Below, in pieces: positions 32,725 to 41,632 of a stretch of DNA of 64,000 nucleotides; the first letter of the stretch is position 1; each line of letters opens with the position of its first letter. This stretch comes from Rhodanobacter sp. Root480 (GTDB lineage Bacteria; Pseudomonadota; Gammaproteobacteria; Xanthomonadales; Rhodanobacteraceae): the NCBI RefSeq assembly GCF_001426645.1, contig NZ_LMEX01000002.1:1154629-1218628 (forward strand), written 5' to 3'. The notes beneath the pieces were generated by a model. The model saw nothing but the letters and a program-made list of their open reading frames with translations, was not told the origin of the DNA and searched no databases. Both the position numbers and the translations under genes were made by a program.

Positions 32725-33731
32725 GCCTGCCGTACGGGAAGGATTTCCGTCCGCCCTGGCCGCTGCGCAGCGGCCACATCCAGACCATGCTTTCCTCCAG
32801 CGGTGTGCGTCGGCTGCTGCTGCCGGCAGCGGCCAAAACAGTGTCGCAGGGTGCCGAGCCGGTGGTGGTCGACGGCGGCAACGGCGTGCGCCTGTCCGGC
32901 GCGTATACCGCGCAAACCTCGCGCCCCGAGCCACGCGGCCTGGCAGTGCTGTTCCACGGCTGGGAAGGCAGCGTCGACTCGACCTATGTGCTGCAGACCG
33001 GCAGCCGCCTGCTGGCCGACGGCTGGGATATCTTCCGGCTCAATTTCCGCGACCACGGCGACAGCCACGGCCTCAACGAGGCGCTGTTCCATTCCTGCCA
33101 GCTGGACGAAGTGGTGCACGCGCTGGGCGACATCGCCCGCCGCTGGCCTGCGCGACCGCTGGTGCTGGCGGGGTTTTCGCTGGGCGGCAACTTCGCGCTG
33201 CGCGTGGCCATGCACACGTCGCTGGTGGGCATTCCGTTGAGCTACGTGCTGGCGGTGTGCCCGATCATCGACCCGGCGGTGGGATTGTTTTCGCTGGAAG
33301 AGTCGGCGCCCTGGTTCTACCAGGCCTACTTCATGCGCAAGTGGCGGCACTCCCTGCTGACCAAGCAGAAGGCGTTTCCCGAGCATCAGTACTTCGAGAT
33401 GTCGGAGATGAAACAGCACCTGCGCGGGCTGACCGAGGCGCTGGTGTTGCGCCACACGGACTTCAAGTCGCTGCAGCAGTATCTGGATGGCTATTCGGTG
33501 GCCGGCGACATCATGCAGGCGATGCAGATTCCCGCCACCATCCTCACCGCGCGCGACGATCCGGTGATCCCGGTGCGCAGTTTCGAGCAGCTGGAACTGC
33601 CGCCCAACATCGAACTGGACATCGCACCGTACGGCGGCCATTGCGGTTTCATCCGCGATTTCGGCATGACCAGTTTCACCGACGACTACATCGCGGGTCG
33701 GTTCAATGCGGTGGCGGATAGCCGGGAATAG
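32721..33731 (+). CDS. YheT-family alpha/beta hydrolase
   Basis: This 336-residue protein has the alpha/beta hydrolase fold with the oxyanion region FHGWEG, the nucleophile elbow GFSLGG (Ser153), acid in ARDDPVIP and the catalytic histidine in GGHCGF. The N-terminal PPWPLRSGHIQTML is typical of the YheT group, predicted esterases of unknown substrate. Translational coupling with plsC suggests a role in lipid metabolism. Confidence 0.88.
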   Translation: MSLPYGKDFRPPWPLRSGHIQTMLSSSGVRRLLLPAAAKTVSQGAEPVVVDGGNGVRLSGAYTAQTSRPEPRGLAVLFHGWEGSVDSTYVLQTGSRLLADGWDIFRLNFRDHGDSHGLNEALFHSCQLDEVVHALGDIARRWPARPLVLAGFSLGGNFALRVAMHTSLVGIPLSYVLAVCPIIDPAVGLFSLEESAPWFYQAYFMRKWRHSLLTKQKAFPEHQYFEMSEMKQHLRGLTEALVLRHTDFKSLQQYLDGYSVAGDIMQAMQIPATILTARDDPVIPVRSFEQLELPPNIELDIAPYGGHCGFIRDFGMTSFTDDYIAGRFNAVADSRE

Positions 33732-33770
33732 GGAGCCGGGAATGGGGAATCGGAAATGCGCCGTTCCCCC
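33722..33770. repeat. Dispersed GGGAATRGGGAATGG-type repeat, copy 3 (partial)
   Basis: GGGAATAGGGAGCCGGGAATGG is recognisable, but the complementary arm is reduced to GTTCCCCC, so this looks like a decayed copy. Confidence 0.65.
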
Positions 33771-33782
33771 TCACCGATCACC

Positions 33783-33863
33783 CTGAGCGTAGCTGCGCAG
33801 CAGCGGAGTCGAAGGGCGGTTTGCGGCGAGGCTTCGACTCCGCCGCTGCGCGGCTACGCTCAG
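33783..33863. repeat. Long imperfect inverted repeat
   Basis: Two 32-base arms, 33783-33814 and 33832-33863, are reverse complements with only two mismatches and are separated by 17 bases. The transcript would fold into a very stable hairpin. It sits between the convergent yheT-like and metY genes and may serve as a terminator or be a mobile miniature element. Confidence 0.82.
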
Positions 33864-33908
33864 CCCGAACGGGTCGGGATGGCAGGTTGATGATTCAAAA
33901 AGCGCGGC

Positions 33909-35192
33909 TTAAACCGCGTCCAGCGCCTGCGCCAGATCCTCGATCAGGTCATCGATGTGCTCGATGCCCACGGACAAGCGGATCATATCCTCACTGACAC
34001 CCGCCTTGGCCAGCTCCGTCGCATCCAGCTGGCGATGGGTAGTGGAGGCGGGGTGGGTGGCCAGCGATTTGGCGTCGCCGATGTTGACCAGCCGCGTGAA
34101 CAGCTTCAGCGCATCGAGCGCTCGTGCACCGGCGGCGCGCGGATCGGCATCGTTGCCCTTGACCCCGAACGACAGGATGCCCGACGCCTTGCCGCCCATG
34201 TACTTCTGCGCCAGCGCATGGTCGGGGTGATCGGGCAGGCCGGCGTAGCGCACCCACGACACCTTCGGGTGCTTCTGCAGGTACTGGGCGATCGCCAGCG
34301 CGTTGTCGCAGGTGCGATCCATGCGCAGGCCCAGCGTGGCCACGCCCTGCAGGATCAGGAACGCGTTCATCGGCGAGATGGCGGCGCCGGTGTTGCGCAG
34401 CGGCACCACGCGGGCGCGGCCGATGTAGGCGGCCGGCCCCAGCGCCTCGGTGTAGACCACGCCGTGATACGACACGTCCGGCTCGTTGAGGCGGCGGAAG
34501 CGCTCCTTGTGCTCGGCCCACGGAAACTTGCCGCTGTCCACGATGGCGCCGCCGATGCTGTTGCCGTGGCCGGCGATGTACTTGGTCAGCGCGTGCACCA
34601 CGATGTCGGCGCCGTGCTCGATCGGGCGGCACAGGTAGGGGCTGGGCACGGTGTTGTCCACGATCAGCGGAATGCCGTGCGCATGCGCGACTTCGGCCAG
34701 CGCGGCGATGTCGGTGACGTTGCCCAGCGGGTTGCCGATCGATTCGCAGAAGATCGCCTTGGTGCGCGAGTCGATCAGCGCGGCGAAGCTCTCCGGCTTG
34801 CCCGCTTCGGCAAAGCGCACCTCCAGCCCCTGCTGCGGAAAGGTATGCGCGAACAGGTTGTAGCTGCCGCCATAGATGGTGGCGGTGGAGACGATGTTGT
34901 CGCCGGCCTCGGCGATGGTCTGGATCGCATAGCTCACCGCGGCCATGCCCGAGGCCAGCGCCAGCGCGGCAATGCCGCCCTCCAGCGCGGCCACGCGCTG
35001 CTCCAGCACATCCTGGGTGGGGTTCATGATGCGGGTGTAGATATTGCCCGGCACCTTCAGGTCGAACAGGTCGGCGCCGTGCTGCGCGTTGTCGAACGCG
35101 TAGGCCACGGTCTGGTAGATCGGCACGGCCGAGGAACGCGTGGTGGGGTCCGGGGAGTACCCGGCGTGGACGGCGAGTGTCTCGATCTTCAT
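33909..35192 (-). CDS. metY: O-acetylhomoserine sulfhydrylase (aminocarboxypropyltransferase)
   Basis: This 427-residue PLP enzyme has the Cys/Met-metabolism fold: LAVHAGYSPDPTTRSSAVPIY at the start (shown in part), the PLP contact YTRIMNPT, and the Schiff-base lysine in HALTKYIAGHGNSIGG. The length and HAGYSPD start favour MetY over the shorter MetB/MetC group. It makes homocysteine from O-acetylhomoserine and sulfide. It stands alone, with no obvious riboswitch in its 120-base leader. Confidence 0.92.
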   Translation of the reverse strand: MKIETLAVHAGYSPDPTTRSSAVPIYQTVAYAFDNAQHGADLFDLKVPGNIYTRIMNPTQDVLEQRVAALEGGIAALALASGMAAVSYAIQTIAEAGDNIVSTATIYGGSYNLFAHTFPQQGLEVRFAEAGKPESFAALIDSRTKAIFCESIGNPLGNVTDIAALAEVAHAHGIPLIVDNTVPSPYLCRPIEHGADIVVHALTKYIAGHGNSIGGAIVDSGKFPWAEHKERFRRLNEPDVSYHGVVYTEALGPAAYIGRARVVPLRNTGAAISPMNAFLILQGVATLGLRMDRTCDNALAIAQYLQKHPKVSWVRYAGLPDHPDHALAQKYMGGKASGILSFGVKGNDADPRAAGARALDALKLFTRLVNIGDAKSLATHPASTTHRQLDATELAKAGVSEDMIRLSVGIEHIDDLIEDLAQALDAV

Positions 35193-35315
35193 GGCGGCGC
35201 TCCGTGGTCGATATCCGAGAGGTCATCATGCGCATCCGCGGGATGGGCGCATTCCTCCCTAGCCTACAGGCACGGCGACGCGTTTTGGCCGTCTGGATGG
35301 CTGCGCCACGATGCC

Positions 35316-35540
35316 TCAGCGCCGTGGCGGCGCCTGCCGCAACGGATCGAGGAGGCCGGACAGGCCGTTGTGATCGATTTCCAGCGCCAGCGCCAGCAGG
35401 CGCCCCAGTTGCCCGGGCGGGAAACCCTTGCGCGCAAACCAGGCCAGGTACGCGCCCGGCAGGTCGGCGAGCAGGCGGCCCTGGTATTTGCCATACGGCA
35501 TGCGCGTGGTCACCAGCCGCTGCAGGTCTTCGGCGTCCAT
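35316..35540 (-). CDS. DUF3820 family small protein
   Basis: This 74-residue protein has the DUF3820 core RMPYGKYQGRLLADLPGAYL and WFARKGFPPGQLGRLL. The family was first annotated as a quorum-sensing-regulated virulence factor and is linked by structure to nucleic-acid metabolism, but no function is proven. The ATG at 35540 is chosen from family length; longer readings would run into a repeat element. Confidence 0.85.
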   Translation of the reverse strand: MDAEDLQRLVTTRMPYGKYQGRLLADLPGAYLAWFARKGFPPGQLGRLLALALEIDHNGLSGLLDPLRQAPPRR

Positions 35541-35612
35541 GGTTCGTCGTCGTGATGGCCAGGCGACATGGTAAAGGCTGCGGCCGCCGGCGGTTGCGGT
35601 ATAGGCTTGGGG

Positions 35613-35708
35613 CAGGGAATGGGGAATAGGGAATGGGGAATCGGAAGAGCCAGCGTGCGGCAGGCATGGGCTTTTACCTAGTCTCCATTCCCTATTCCCC
35701 GTTCCCGC
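35613..35708. repeat. Dispersed GGGAATRGGGAATGG-type inverted repeat, copy 4
   Basis: The left arm GGGAATGGGGAATAGGGAAT and the right arm CCATTCCCTATTCCCCGTTC are complementary. It lies between the divergent DUF3820 and PEBP genes, immediately before the latter. Confidence 0.8.
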
Positions 35709-35726
35709 AACCGCAGGAGACCCCCG

Positions 35727-36350
35727 ATGCAACTGCGCAGCGACAGTTTCGAAAACGGCCAGCCCATTCCGGCGGCATTCGCGTTCGGCAAGCGCGCCGA
35801 TCCGATCGCATTGTCCGACAACCGCAACCCGCATCTGGCGTGGAAGGATGCGCCGGCCGGCACCCGCTCATTCGTGCTCACCGTGATCGACCCGGACGTG
35901 CCCAGCCGCGGCGACGACGTCAACCAGCCCGGTCGCAGCGTGCCGGCCGACCTGCGCCGGGTGGAGTTCGTGCACTGGCTGATGGCCGACATTCCGCCCG
36001 AATACACCGAGCTGGCGGCGGGTGCGTGCAGCGACGGCGTGGTGGCGCACGGCAAGCACGAGCCGTTCGGGCCACCGCGCAGCGTGCAGGGCATGAACGA
36101 CTTCACCGGCTTCTTCGCCGGCGACGCCGACATGGTGGGCGAGTACCTGGGCTACGACGGCCCCTGTCCGCCGTGGAACGACGAACTGGTGCATCACTAC
36201 CACTTCCGCGTATCCGCACTGGACGTGGCCACGCTGGGGTTGGCCCGCGGTTTCACGCTGACGCAGTTGCGCGAGGCGATGGACGGCCATGTGCTGGCCA
36301 GCGCGGAATGGGTGGGCACGTACAGCCTCAACCCAGCGCACCAGGGTTGA
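35727..36350 (+). CDS. YbhB/YbcL family protein (Raf kinase inhibitor-like, PEBP fold)
   Basis: This 207-residue protein has the PEBP ligand-pocket motifs NPHLAWKDAPAGTRSF, TVIDPDVPSRG and the later HHYHFRVSALD. It lacks a signal peptide, so it is cytoplasmic. Bacterial members have no settled biochemical role. GCAGGAGAC precedes the ATG. Confidence 0.88.
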   Translation: MQLRSDSFENGQPIPAAFAFGKRADPIALSDNRNPHLAWKDAPAGTRSFVLTVIDPDVPSRGDDVNQPGRSVPADLRRVEFVHWLMADIPPEYTELAAGACSDGVVAHGKHEPFGPPRSVQGMNDFTGFFAGDADMVGEYLGYDGPCPPWNDELVHHYHFRVSALDVATLGLARGFTLTQLREAMDGHVLASAEWVGTYSLNPAHQG

Positions 36351-36497
36351 CGAGCCGGCGATTGCAGAGCGCCGGCTGAACGTCGCCGCCGCGTGCAGGC
36401 CGGCATCGCCAACCTTCACGCGCGCATGGCATCGGGCTGGGGATGATGCGGGCATGCGGCATATGTCCGCAGCCCCCCACTCCACGAGGACATGTCC

Positions 36498-36653
36498 ATG
36501 CTTCACTACGCGCTGGTTTTTCTGGTTATCGCCATCATTGCCGCCGTATTCGGTTTCGGCGGTATCGCGGGCACCGCCGCCGGTATCGCGAAAATCCTGT
36601 TTGTCATCTTCCTGATCCTGGCGATCATTGCGTTCTTCCGCCGCGCCAGGTAA
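36498..36653 (+). CDS. DUF1328 (YtjA-like) small membrane protein
   Basis: This 51-residue protein, starting [20 protein letters not shown], has two glycine-rich membrane helices with the family core [16 protein letters not shown] and ends in FRRAR. AGGA sits seven bases before the ATG at 36498; an ATG two codons upstream is less well placed. It opens a cluster of small stress-type membrane proteins. Confidence 0.87.
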   Translation: MLHYALVFLVIAIIAAVFGFGGIAGTAAGIAKILFVIFLILAIIAFFRRAR

Positions 36654-36698
36654 CGGGCGTAGCCCGTCCATCCACCCACGTATTTTCCGGAGCAAGCA

Positions 36699-37064
36699 AT
36701 GAGCAACCAGGTACCCGACCATTCCGCACCGCTGAGCGGCAACCGGATCGACGAGAAGGCCGAGCGCGTGAAGCAGGCCACATCCAGTGCCGTCGCCAGC
36801 ACCAAGGAGGCGGTGGATCGCGCCGCCGACCATGTCGAGGACAGCCTCCACCGCGCCACCGACAAGACGGCCGAAGCGGCCAATCGCGCCGCCGACACCG
36901 CCGCCGACGTGGCCGAGCGCGGCCGCGAAGTCTGTGACCGCACGATGGACACCGCGGACGCATGGCTGGAGCAGGCACGGCTCTATGTGCGCGAGAAACC
37001 GGTGCAATCGGTGGCCATGGCATTGGGGGCGGGCTGGCTGCTTGGCCGTATCCTGCGGCGCTGA
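36699..37064 (+). CDS. DUF883/YqjD-like membrane-anchored protein
   Basis: This 121-residue protein is a long alanine-rich amphipathic helix with repeated A-A-D/E patterns, ending in a single C-terminal membrane anchor with VAMALGAGWLLGRILRR. This resembles YqjD/ElaB, which attach ribosomes to the inner membrane in stationary phase. It is followed by a YqjE-like gene, as in E. coli yqjDEK. Confidence 0.82.
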   Translation: MSNQVPDHSAPLSGNRIDEKAERVKQATSSAVASTKEAVDRAADHVEDSLHRATDKTAEAANRAADTAADVAERGREVCDRTMDTADAWLEQARLYVREKPVQSVAMALGAGWLLGRILRR

Positions 37065-37084
37065 TCGGCGCCAGGGGATATTCC

Positions 37085-37627
37085 ATGCAAGAACCAAGGA
37101 GCGACCGGGGCGATACTCCCGGTGAATCTGCAACGGCGCCGGAATCAAGGGCGCCGTTGCCGTCTGGATTGCTCGCCGAAATCGCCCAGCTCGGGCGGGC
37201 GCTGGGCCATTTGTTCGGCGCGCAATGGGACCTGTTGGCGGCTGAGCTTGGCCTGGCCCGCAGCGCCGTCTCGTGGCTGTTGCTGGCCGGGCTGGTCGCC
37301 ACCGCGGCCGGGGTGGCGTTGGCGCTGACCTTGATGGCCTTGCTGGGGTTGGCGCTGGCGCAGTGGTTCGGCTCGTGGCTGTGGGCGCTGACGACGCTTT
37401 GCGTGTTGCAGATCCTGCTGCTGGCTGGCGCGGTGTGGTTGTTCCGTCGCTGCATGCACTGGATGACCTTGCCCGCCACGCGCGACGAATGGGGTGCGAT
37501 GATGCGCGATACCCTGCACGAGGCACGGCAGGGCGACGCGGCCACTACCGCGCCGACGGGGGAGGCGTCATCGACAGCATCATCGGACACGCCGTTGCAG
37601 CCGCAGGACCGGGGGGATCGAACATGA
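37085..37627 (+). CDS. YqjE-like phage-holin-family (DUF1469) membrane protein
   Basis: This 180-residue protein has a disordered N-terminus, an amphipathic segment (LLAEIAQLGRALGHLFGAQW) and two central membrane helices (WLLLAGLVATAAGVALALTL and LWALTTLCVLQILLLAGAVW). It then has a long hydrophilic tail. The position after a YqjD-like gene supports YqjE. It overlaps the next gene by four bases. Confidence 0.75.
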   Translation: MQEPRSDRGDTPGESATAPESRAPLPSGLLAEIAQLGRALGHLFGAQWDLLAAELGLARSAVSWLLLAGLVATAAGVALALTLMALLGLALAQWFGSWLWALTTLCVLQILLLAGAVWLFRRCMHWMTLPATRDEWGAMMRDTLHEARQGDAATTAPTGEASSTASSDTPLQPQDRGDRT

Positions 37628-37965
37628 GCATGGTGTCGAAACTGGCCAGGGTGAAACTGGCGAAGGCACGCGTGGGGCTGGCGCGCCACCGCGTCGGCTT
37701 GCCCGCGACCGCGCTGCTGGCGCGCGGCCGCGCCCATCCGCTGAGCACGGTAGGCATCTCGGCGGCGACCGGTTTCGCGCTGGGCCGGCTCAACGTGCAT
37801 CCGCTGCGGCTGCCGGGTCTGGGTGCGCTGCTGGGCGGCGGGCTGTCCGAACTGGTGACGATCGGCTCGCGCATGATTGCCGAGCTGGGCGTGGCCGGCC
37901 TGGGTGCGGCCGCCGCCGCCGAGGCCGACCGCGTCGATGCCGAGCCGCACGCCGACCAGCCATGA
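37624..37965 (+). CDS. Hypothetical protein in the yqjDE-like operon
   Basis: This 113-residue protein begins with a basic helix (SKLARVKLAKARVGLARHRV) and continues with a glycine/leucine-rich weakly hydrophobic region. It takes the place of YqjK but no clear homology to YqjK can be seen by eye. ATGA overlaps at both ends show tight coupling with its neighbours. Confidence 0.7.
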   Translation: MSMVSKLARVKLAKARVGLARHRVGLPATALLARGRAHPLSTVGISAATGFALGRLNVHPLRLPGLGALLGGGLSELVTIGSRMIAELGVAGLGAAAAAEADRVDAEPHADQP

Positions 37966-39146
37966 GCGAGATCGACCCGCTGCCATCCGCTCCGGCCATG
38001 CTGCCGGAACCCGCCACCGAACCTGCCATCAGCATGGATGCCGAGCTGCCGCCCGAGGTGCCCTTGCGCCGGGCCATGCCGGGCACGCGTTACGTGCGCG
38101 GCATGCGTCGCCACCTGCGCGCGCTGCGAGTGGTGATGAACGCGCTGTTGCTGCTGGCGTTGCTGTACACCATCACCATCACCCGCGCGCTGCTGATACC
38201 GCTGGTGCTGGCCGCCTTCATCGGCCTGGCGCTGAACCCCATCGTGGCGGCCGGCGCCCGCGTGCGCCTGCCGCGCTGGCTCACCGCCAGCGTGCTGGTG
38301 ATCAGCCTGATGGTGGGCATCGGCACTGGCGTAGGGCAGTTGGCGCAGCCGGCGGTGGGCTGGTTCCAGGGTGCGCCCGCGGCCATCCGTCATTTCGTAC
38401 CCAAGCTCAAGGGCCTCACCCAGCCACTGGAGGCCGCCAACCGCGCCACCCAGACCCTCGTGGCCGGGCACCCCGTGCGCAGTTCGTCGAGCCAGCCATC
38501 ACCGGTATCGTTCAGCACCTGGGACGTGGTTTCCACCGCGCCCAAAGTGCTGGCCGCCGTGCTGAGCGTGGTGTTGCTGGTGTTCTTTTTCCTGATCTAC
38601 GGCGACTCCATGCTGCGAAGACTGGTGGAGATCACCCCCGGCTTCACCTACAAGCGCCACGCCGTGACCATTGTGCGCAGCATCCAGACCGAGATATCGC
38701 GCTACCTGCTCACCGCGCTGTCGATCAACGCGGGGTTGGGCGCGGTCACCGCCTGCATGCTGTGGCTTTACGGCGTACCCGACCCGCTGCTGTGGGGCGC
38801 GGTGGCGATGTTCGCCAATTTCATCCCGTACGTGGGCGCCATCGTCACCACCATCGTGCTGTCCATCGTGTGCATGCTGTATGCGAACGACGCCAGCTTC
38901 GACGTGTTCCTGCCGGTGCTGACCTTCGCCGGCATCACCGCGATCGAAGGCAACCTGATCACCCCGTTCATCCAGGGCCGCAGCATGCGGCTGAGCCCCA
39001 TCGCGATCCTGCTGTGGCTGCTGATCTGGGGCTGGCTATGGGGTATCCCCGGCGCCCTGCTGGCAGTGCCGATACTCACCTGCACCAAGCTCATCACCGA
39101 ACGCGTGCACGGCTGGGAGTGGTTCGCGCATATCGTGCAGCGTTAG
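37962..39146 (+). CDS. AI-2E family transporter (PerM/YdgG type)
   Basis: This 394-residue protein has an N-terminal hydrophilic extension of about 60 residues and then about eight membrane helices with the family stretch WGAVAMFANFIPYVGAIVTT and the C-terminal FAGITAIEGNLITPFIQG. Members export autoinducer-2 or act as Na+/H+ antiporters, so the name does not prove a substrate. It closes the small membrane-protein operon. Confidence 0.87.
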   Translation: MSEIDPLPSAPAMLPEPATEPAISMDAELPPEVPLRRAMPGTRYVRGMRRHLRALRVVMNALLLLALLYTITITRALLIPLVLAAFIGLALNPIVAAGARVRLPRWLTASVLVISLMVGIGTGVGQLAQPAVGWFQGAPAAIRHFVPKLKGLTQPLEAANRATQTLVAGHPVRSSSSQPSPVSFSTWDVVSTAPKVLAAVLSVVLLVFFFLIYGDSMLRRLVEITPGFTYKRHAVTIVRSIQTEISRYLLTALSINAGLGAVTACMLWLYGVPDPLLWGAVAMFANFIPYVGAIVTTIVLSIVCMLYANDASFDVFLPVLTFAGITAIEGNLITPFIQGRSMRLSPIAILLWLLIWGWLWGIPGALLAVPILTCTKLITERVHGWEWFAHIVQR

Positions 39147-39164
39147 CCCCGGGGCACCTGTCCC

Positions 39165-39190
39165 TGTGGGAGCGACTTCAGTCGCGATGC
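39165..39190. repeat. REP-like element (single)
   Basis: TGTGGGAGCGACTTCAGTCG followed by CGATGC has the internal palindrome GCGACTNCAGTCGC. It is close in form to the elements at 21981 and 31786. Confidence 0.75.
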
Positions 39191-39226
39191 TCTCGCGTGT
39201 TCTCGCCAGGCTTCCAAAGCGAGAGC

Positions 39227-40195
39227 CTACGGTTCCCCATAGCTACGCAGGCCATCGGCCCGCGACGTCCTTCCGACATAGCCCAGTTCCCGACGGGCAG
39301 CGGTGTCATCGATGGTGAACGCGCGTCCGATCATGCGGATCATCGAACGCGAAATCGGCGGATCGCCATCCTTCCGCGCCACGGCCCAGATGGCATCAAG
39401 CAGCCGGCCCAAGGTTGAAGCGAGCCAGTAGGGCATGGAACGCAGCTTGTCGATCGACAACCCCTGCAAACTTGCGAGGGATGCGACGAACGCGCGGAAG
39501 GTTTGCCCCTCCTGATCCTTGATGAAGAAGGCACGTCCACCTTCACCCCGTTCCAGCGCGCACCGTATCGCTTCGACCACGTTGTCCACGTGGCAGGTCG
39601 AGAACGCATAGTCGCCGCGGCCGATAAAGGCGAATCGCCCTGAGCCGATGGCGTCGGGTAGCGCGCTGCTGAACGGATCGCCCGGCCCCCAGATCGCCGG
39701 TGGGCGTAGCGCGATGGTGCGAAACCCGGGATGGTTGGCGGCCAGAACCAACCGCTCGGCCCGTGCCTTGCTCGCCAGGTAGGCGGAGAAGTGGTTGGGA
39801 AAAGTCGGCGCGCTTTCATCGGCGTTGCGGATGGGCGTGCCGCCGTCATCCATGATGATCCCTGCCGCACTGATGTAGACGAAGGTCTTCGCGCCTGCGG
39901 ACCGGGCGGCCTTCAGCAACGCTGCGGTGCCATCGGTGTTGGTGCGGAAGAAAGGCTTGCGGGGGCCGGAAAAGCGGAACATGGCCGCCGCATGCACAAC
40001 CGCATCGATTGCAGGCAGCACCAGCGGCGCGCCGCTTTCCAGATCCGCGTCAACCGGCGTCGACCCCATCGCCTGCAGCCCGGCGTGCGATGACGTGGAG
40101 CGGGTGAGGGCGAAAACCTGGTGGCCGTCGTCCACGAGCCTGGGGATCAGGCGACCACCGAGCAGGCCGGTGCCGCCCGTGACGAGAATTCTCAT
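39227..40195 (-). CDS. NAD-dependent epimerase/dehydratase (extended SDR)
   Basis: This 322-residue protein has the nucleotide-binding start RILVTGGTGLLGGRLIPRL, the catalytic YLASK motif with serine upstream (VYISAAG), and RPPAIWGPGD typical of 3-beta-hydroxysteroid-dehydrogenase-like epimerases. It overlaps the TetR gene by four bases and should be regulated with it. The substrate is unknown. Confidence 0.88.
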   Translation of the reverse strand: MRILVTGGTGLLGGRLIPRLVDDGHQVFALTRSTSSHAGLQAMGSTPVDADLESGAPLVLPAIDAVVHAAAMFRFSGPRKPFFRTNTDGTAALLKAARSAGAKTFVYISAAGIIMDDGGTPIRNADESAPTFPNHFSAYLASKARAERLVLAANHPGFRTIALRPPAIWGPGDPFSSALPDAIGSGRFAFIGRGDYAFSTCHVDNVVEAIRCALERGEGGRAFFIKDQEGQTFRAFVASLASLQGLSIDKLRSMPYWLASTLGRLLDAIWAVARKDGDPPISRSMIRMIGRAFTIDDTAARRELGYVGRTSRADGLRSYGEP

Positions 40196-40767
40196 CGTGA
40201 TCGGCCTTTCGTTGTGGGTTTCAGGATGGACCGCAGAGCGTCCTCACGGATTTGCTCCAACACCACCGAAGTGGGTGGCGCGCCCTTCCGCAGCCGGGCG
40301 GTGACGTGAAGCAGGGAGGCGGCGTTCGCCGAGGCCCACATGAGGTCGGCCGCCGCCGCGACCGTCGGACGGAGCCGCCCCTTGGCGGCAATGGCGCCGA
40401 TGCGTGCGATCAGCAGCGCAAAAGCCTGCTCGGCGGCAGGGATGTCAGCGCCGTCGAGAACGCGGCTCATCATCGCCGCGTAGAGCCGGGGCCGCGCCGC
40501 GGCGAAGCGCACGTAATCGTTCCAGCCCTCGCGCAGCACCACCACCGGATCGGCTGATTGAACGACGGACTTTTTGCTTTCGAGGAACTGCCCGAAGGCT
40601 TCCGCCATCGCCGCGCTCAACAGCCCATCGGCGCTGCCGTAATGGTGGTAAAGCGTCGGTGCCGTCACGTTGGCGATCGCACAAACCTTGCGCGTCGAGA
40701 ACTGTGCCTCGCCTTCTTCCTCCAGCACCTTCAGGGCGGCGTTGAGCAGGATGTCGCGTGTATCCAT
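40192..40767 (-). CDS. TetR family transcriptional regulator
   Basis: This 191-residue protein has the TetR helix-turn-helix (RDILLNAALKVLEEEGEAQF, VTAPTLYHHYGSADGLL) and a helical ligand-binding C-terminus with the TetR_C-type segment. It is the first gene of a two-gene operon with the epimerase. Two palindromes directly upstream of its start are the expected autoregulatory sites. Confidence 0.9.
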   Translation of the reverse strand: MDTRDILLNAALKVLEEEGEAQFSTRKVCAIANVTAPTLYHHYGSADGLLSAAMAEAFGQFLESKKSVVQSADPVVVLREGWNDYVRFAAARPRLYAAMMSRVLDGADIPAAEQAFALLIARIGAIAAKGRLRPTVAAAADLMWASANAASLLHVTARLRKGAPPTSVVLEQIREDALRSILKPTTKGRSR

Positions 40768-40771
40768 GGGA

Positions 40772-40794
40772 CCAATATAGCGTCGCTATATTGG
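40772..40794. promoter_or_regulatory. TetR operator 1
   Basis: CCAATATAGCG and CGCTATATTGG are perfect 11-base arms around a single T. It begins five bases upstream of the tetR start codon on the minus strand, so binding would block transcription or initiation. Confidence 0.82.
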
Positions 40795-40800
40795 TATGTC

Positions 40801-40815
40801 TATAGCGACGCTATA
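40801..40815. promoter_or_regulatory. TetR operator 2
   Basis: TATAGCG and CGCTATA are perfect arms around A, sharing the core of operator 1. The centres are 25 bases apart, about two and a half helical turns. Confidence 0.72.
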
Positions 40816-40882
40816 TAGGTTGCCGTAATGCTGGCGGTCGACGTGGGCAGGGGTTGTTGTGACGCAGTGAGTCGCAGCCCGA

Positions 40883-41628
<746 letters not shown>

Positions 41629-41632
<4 letters not shown>

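Noticed and set aside
35193..35315. Possible SAM-type riboswitch in the metY leader
   Set aside because: No conserved riboswitch core or paired elements could be recognised in the short leader.
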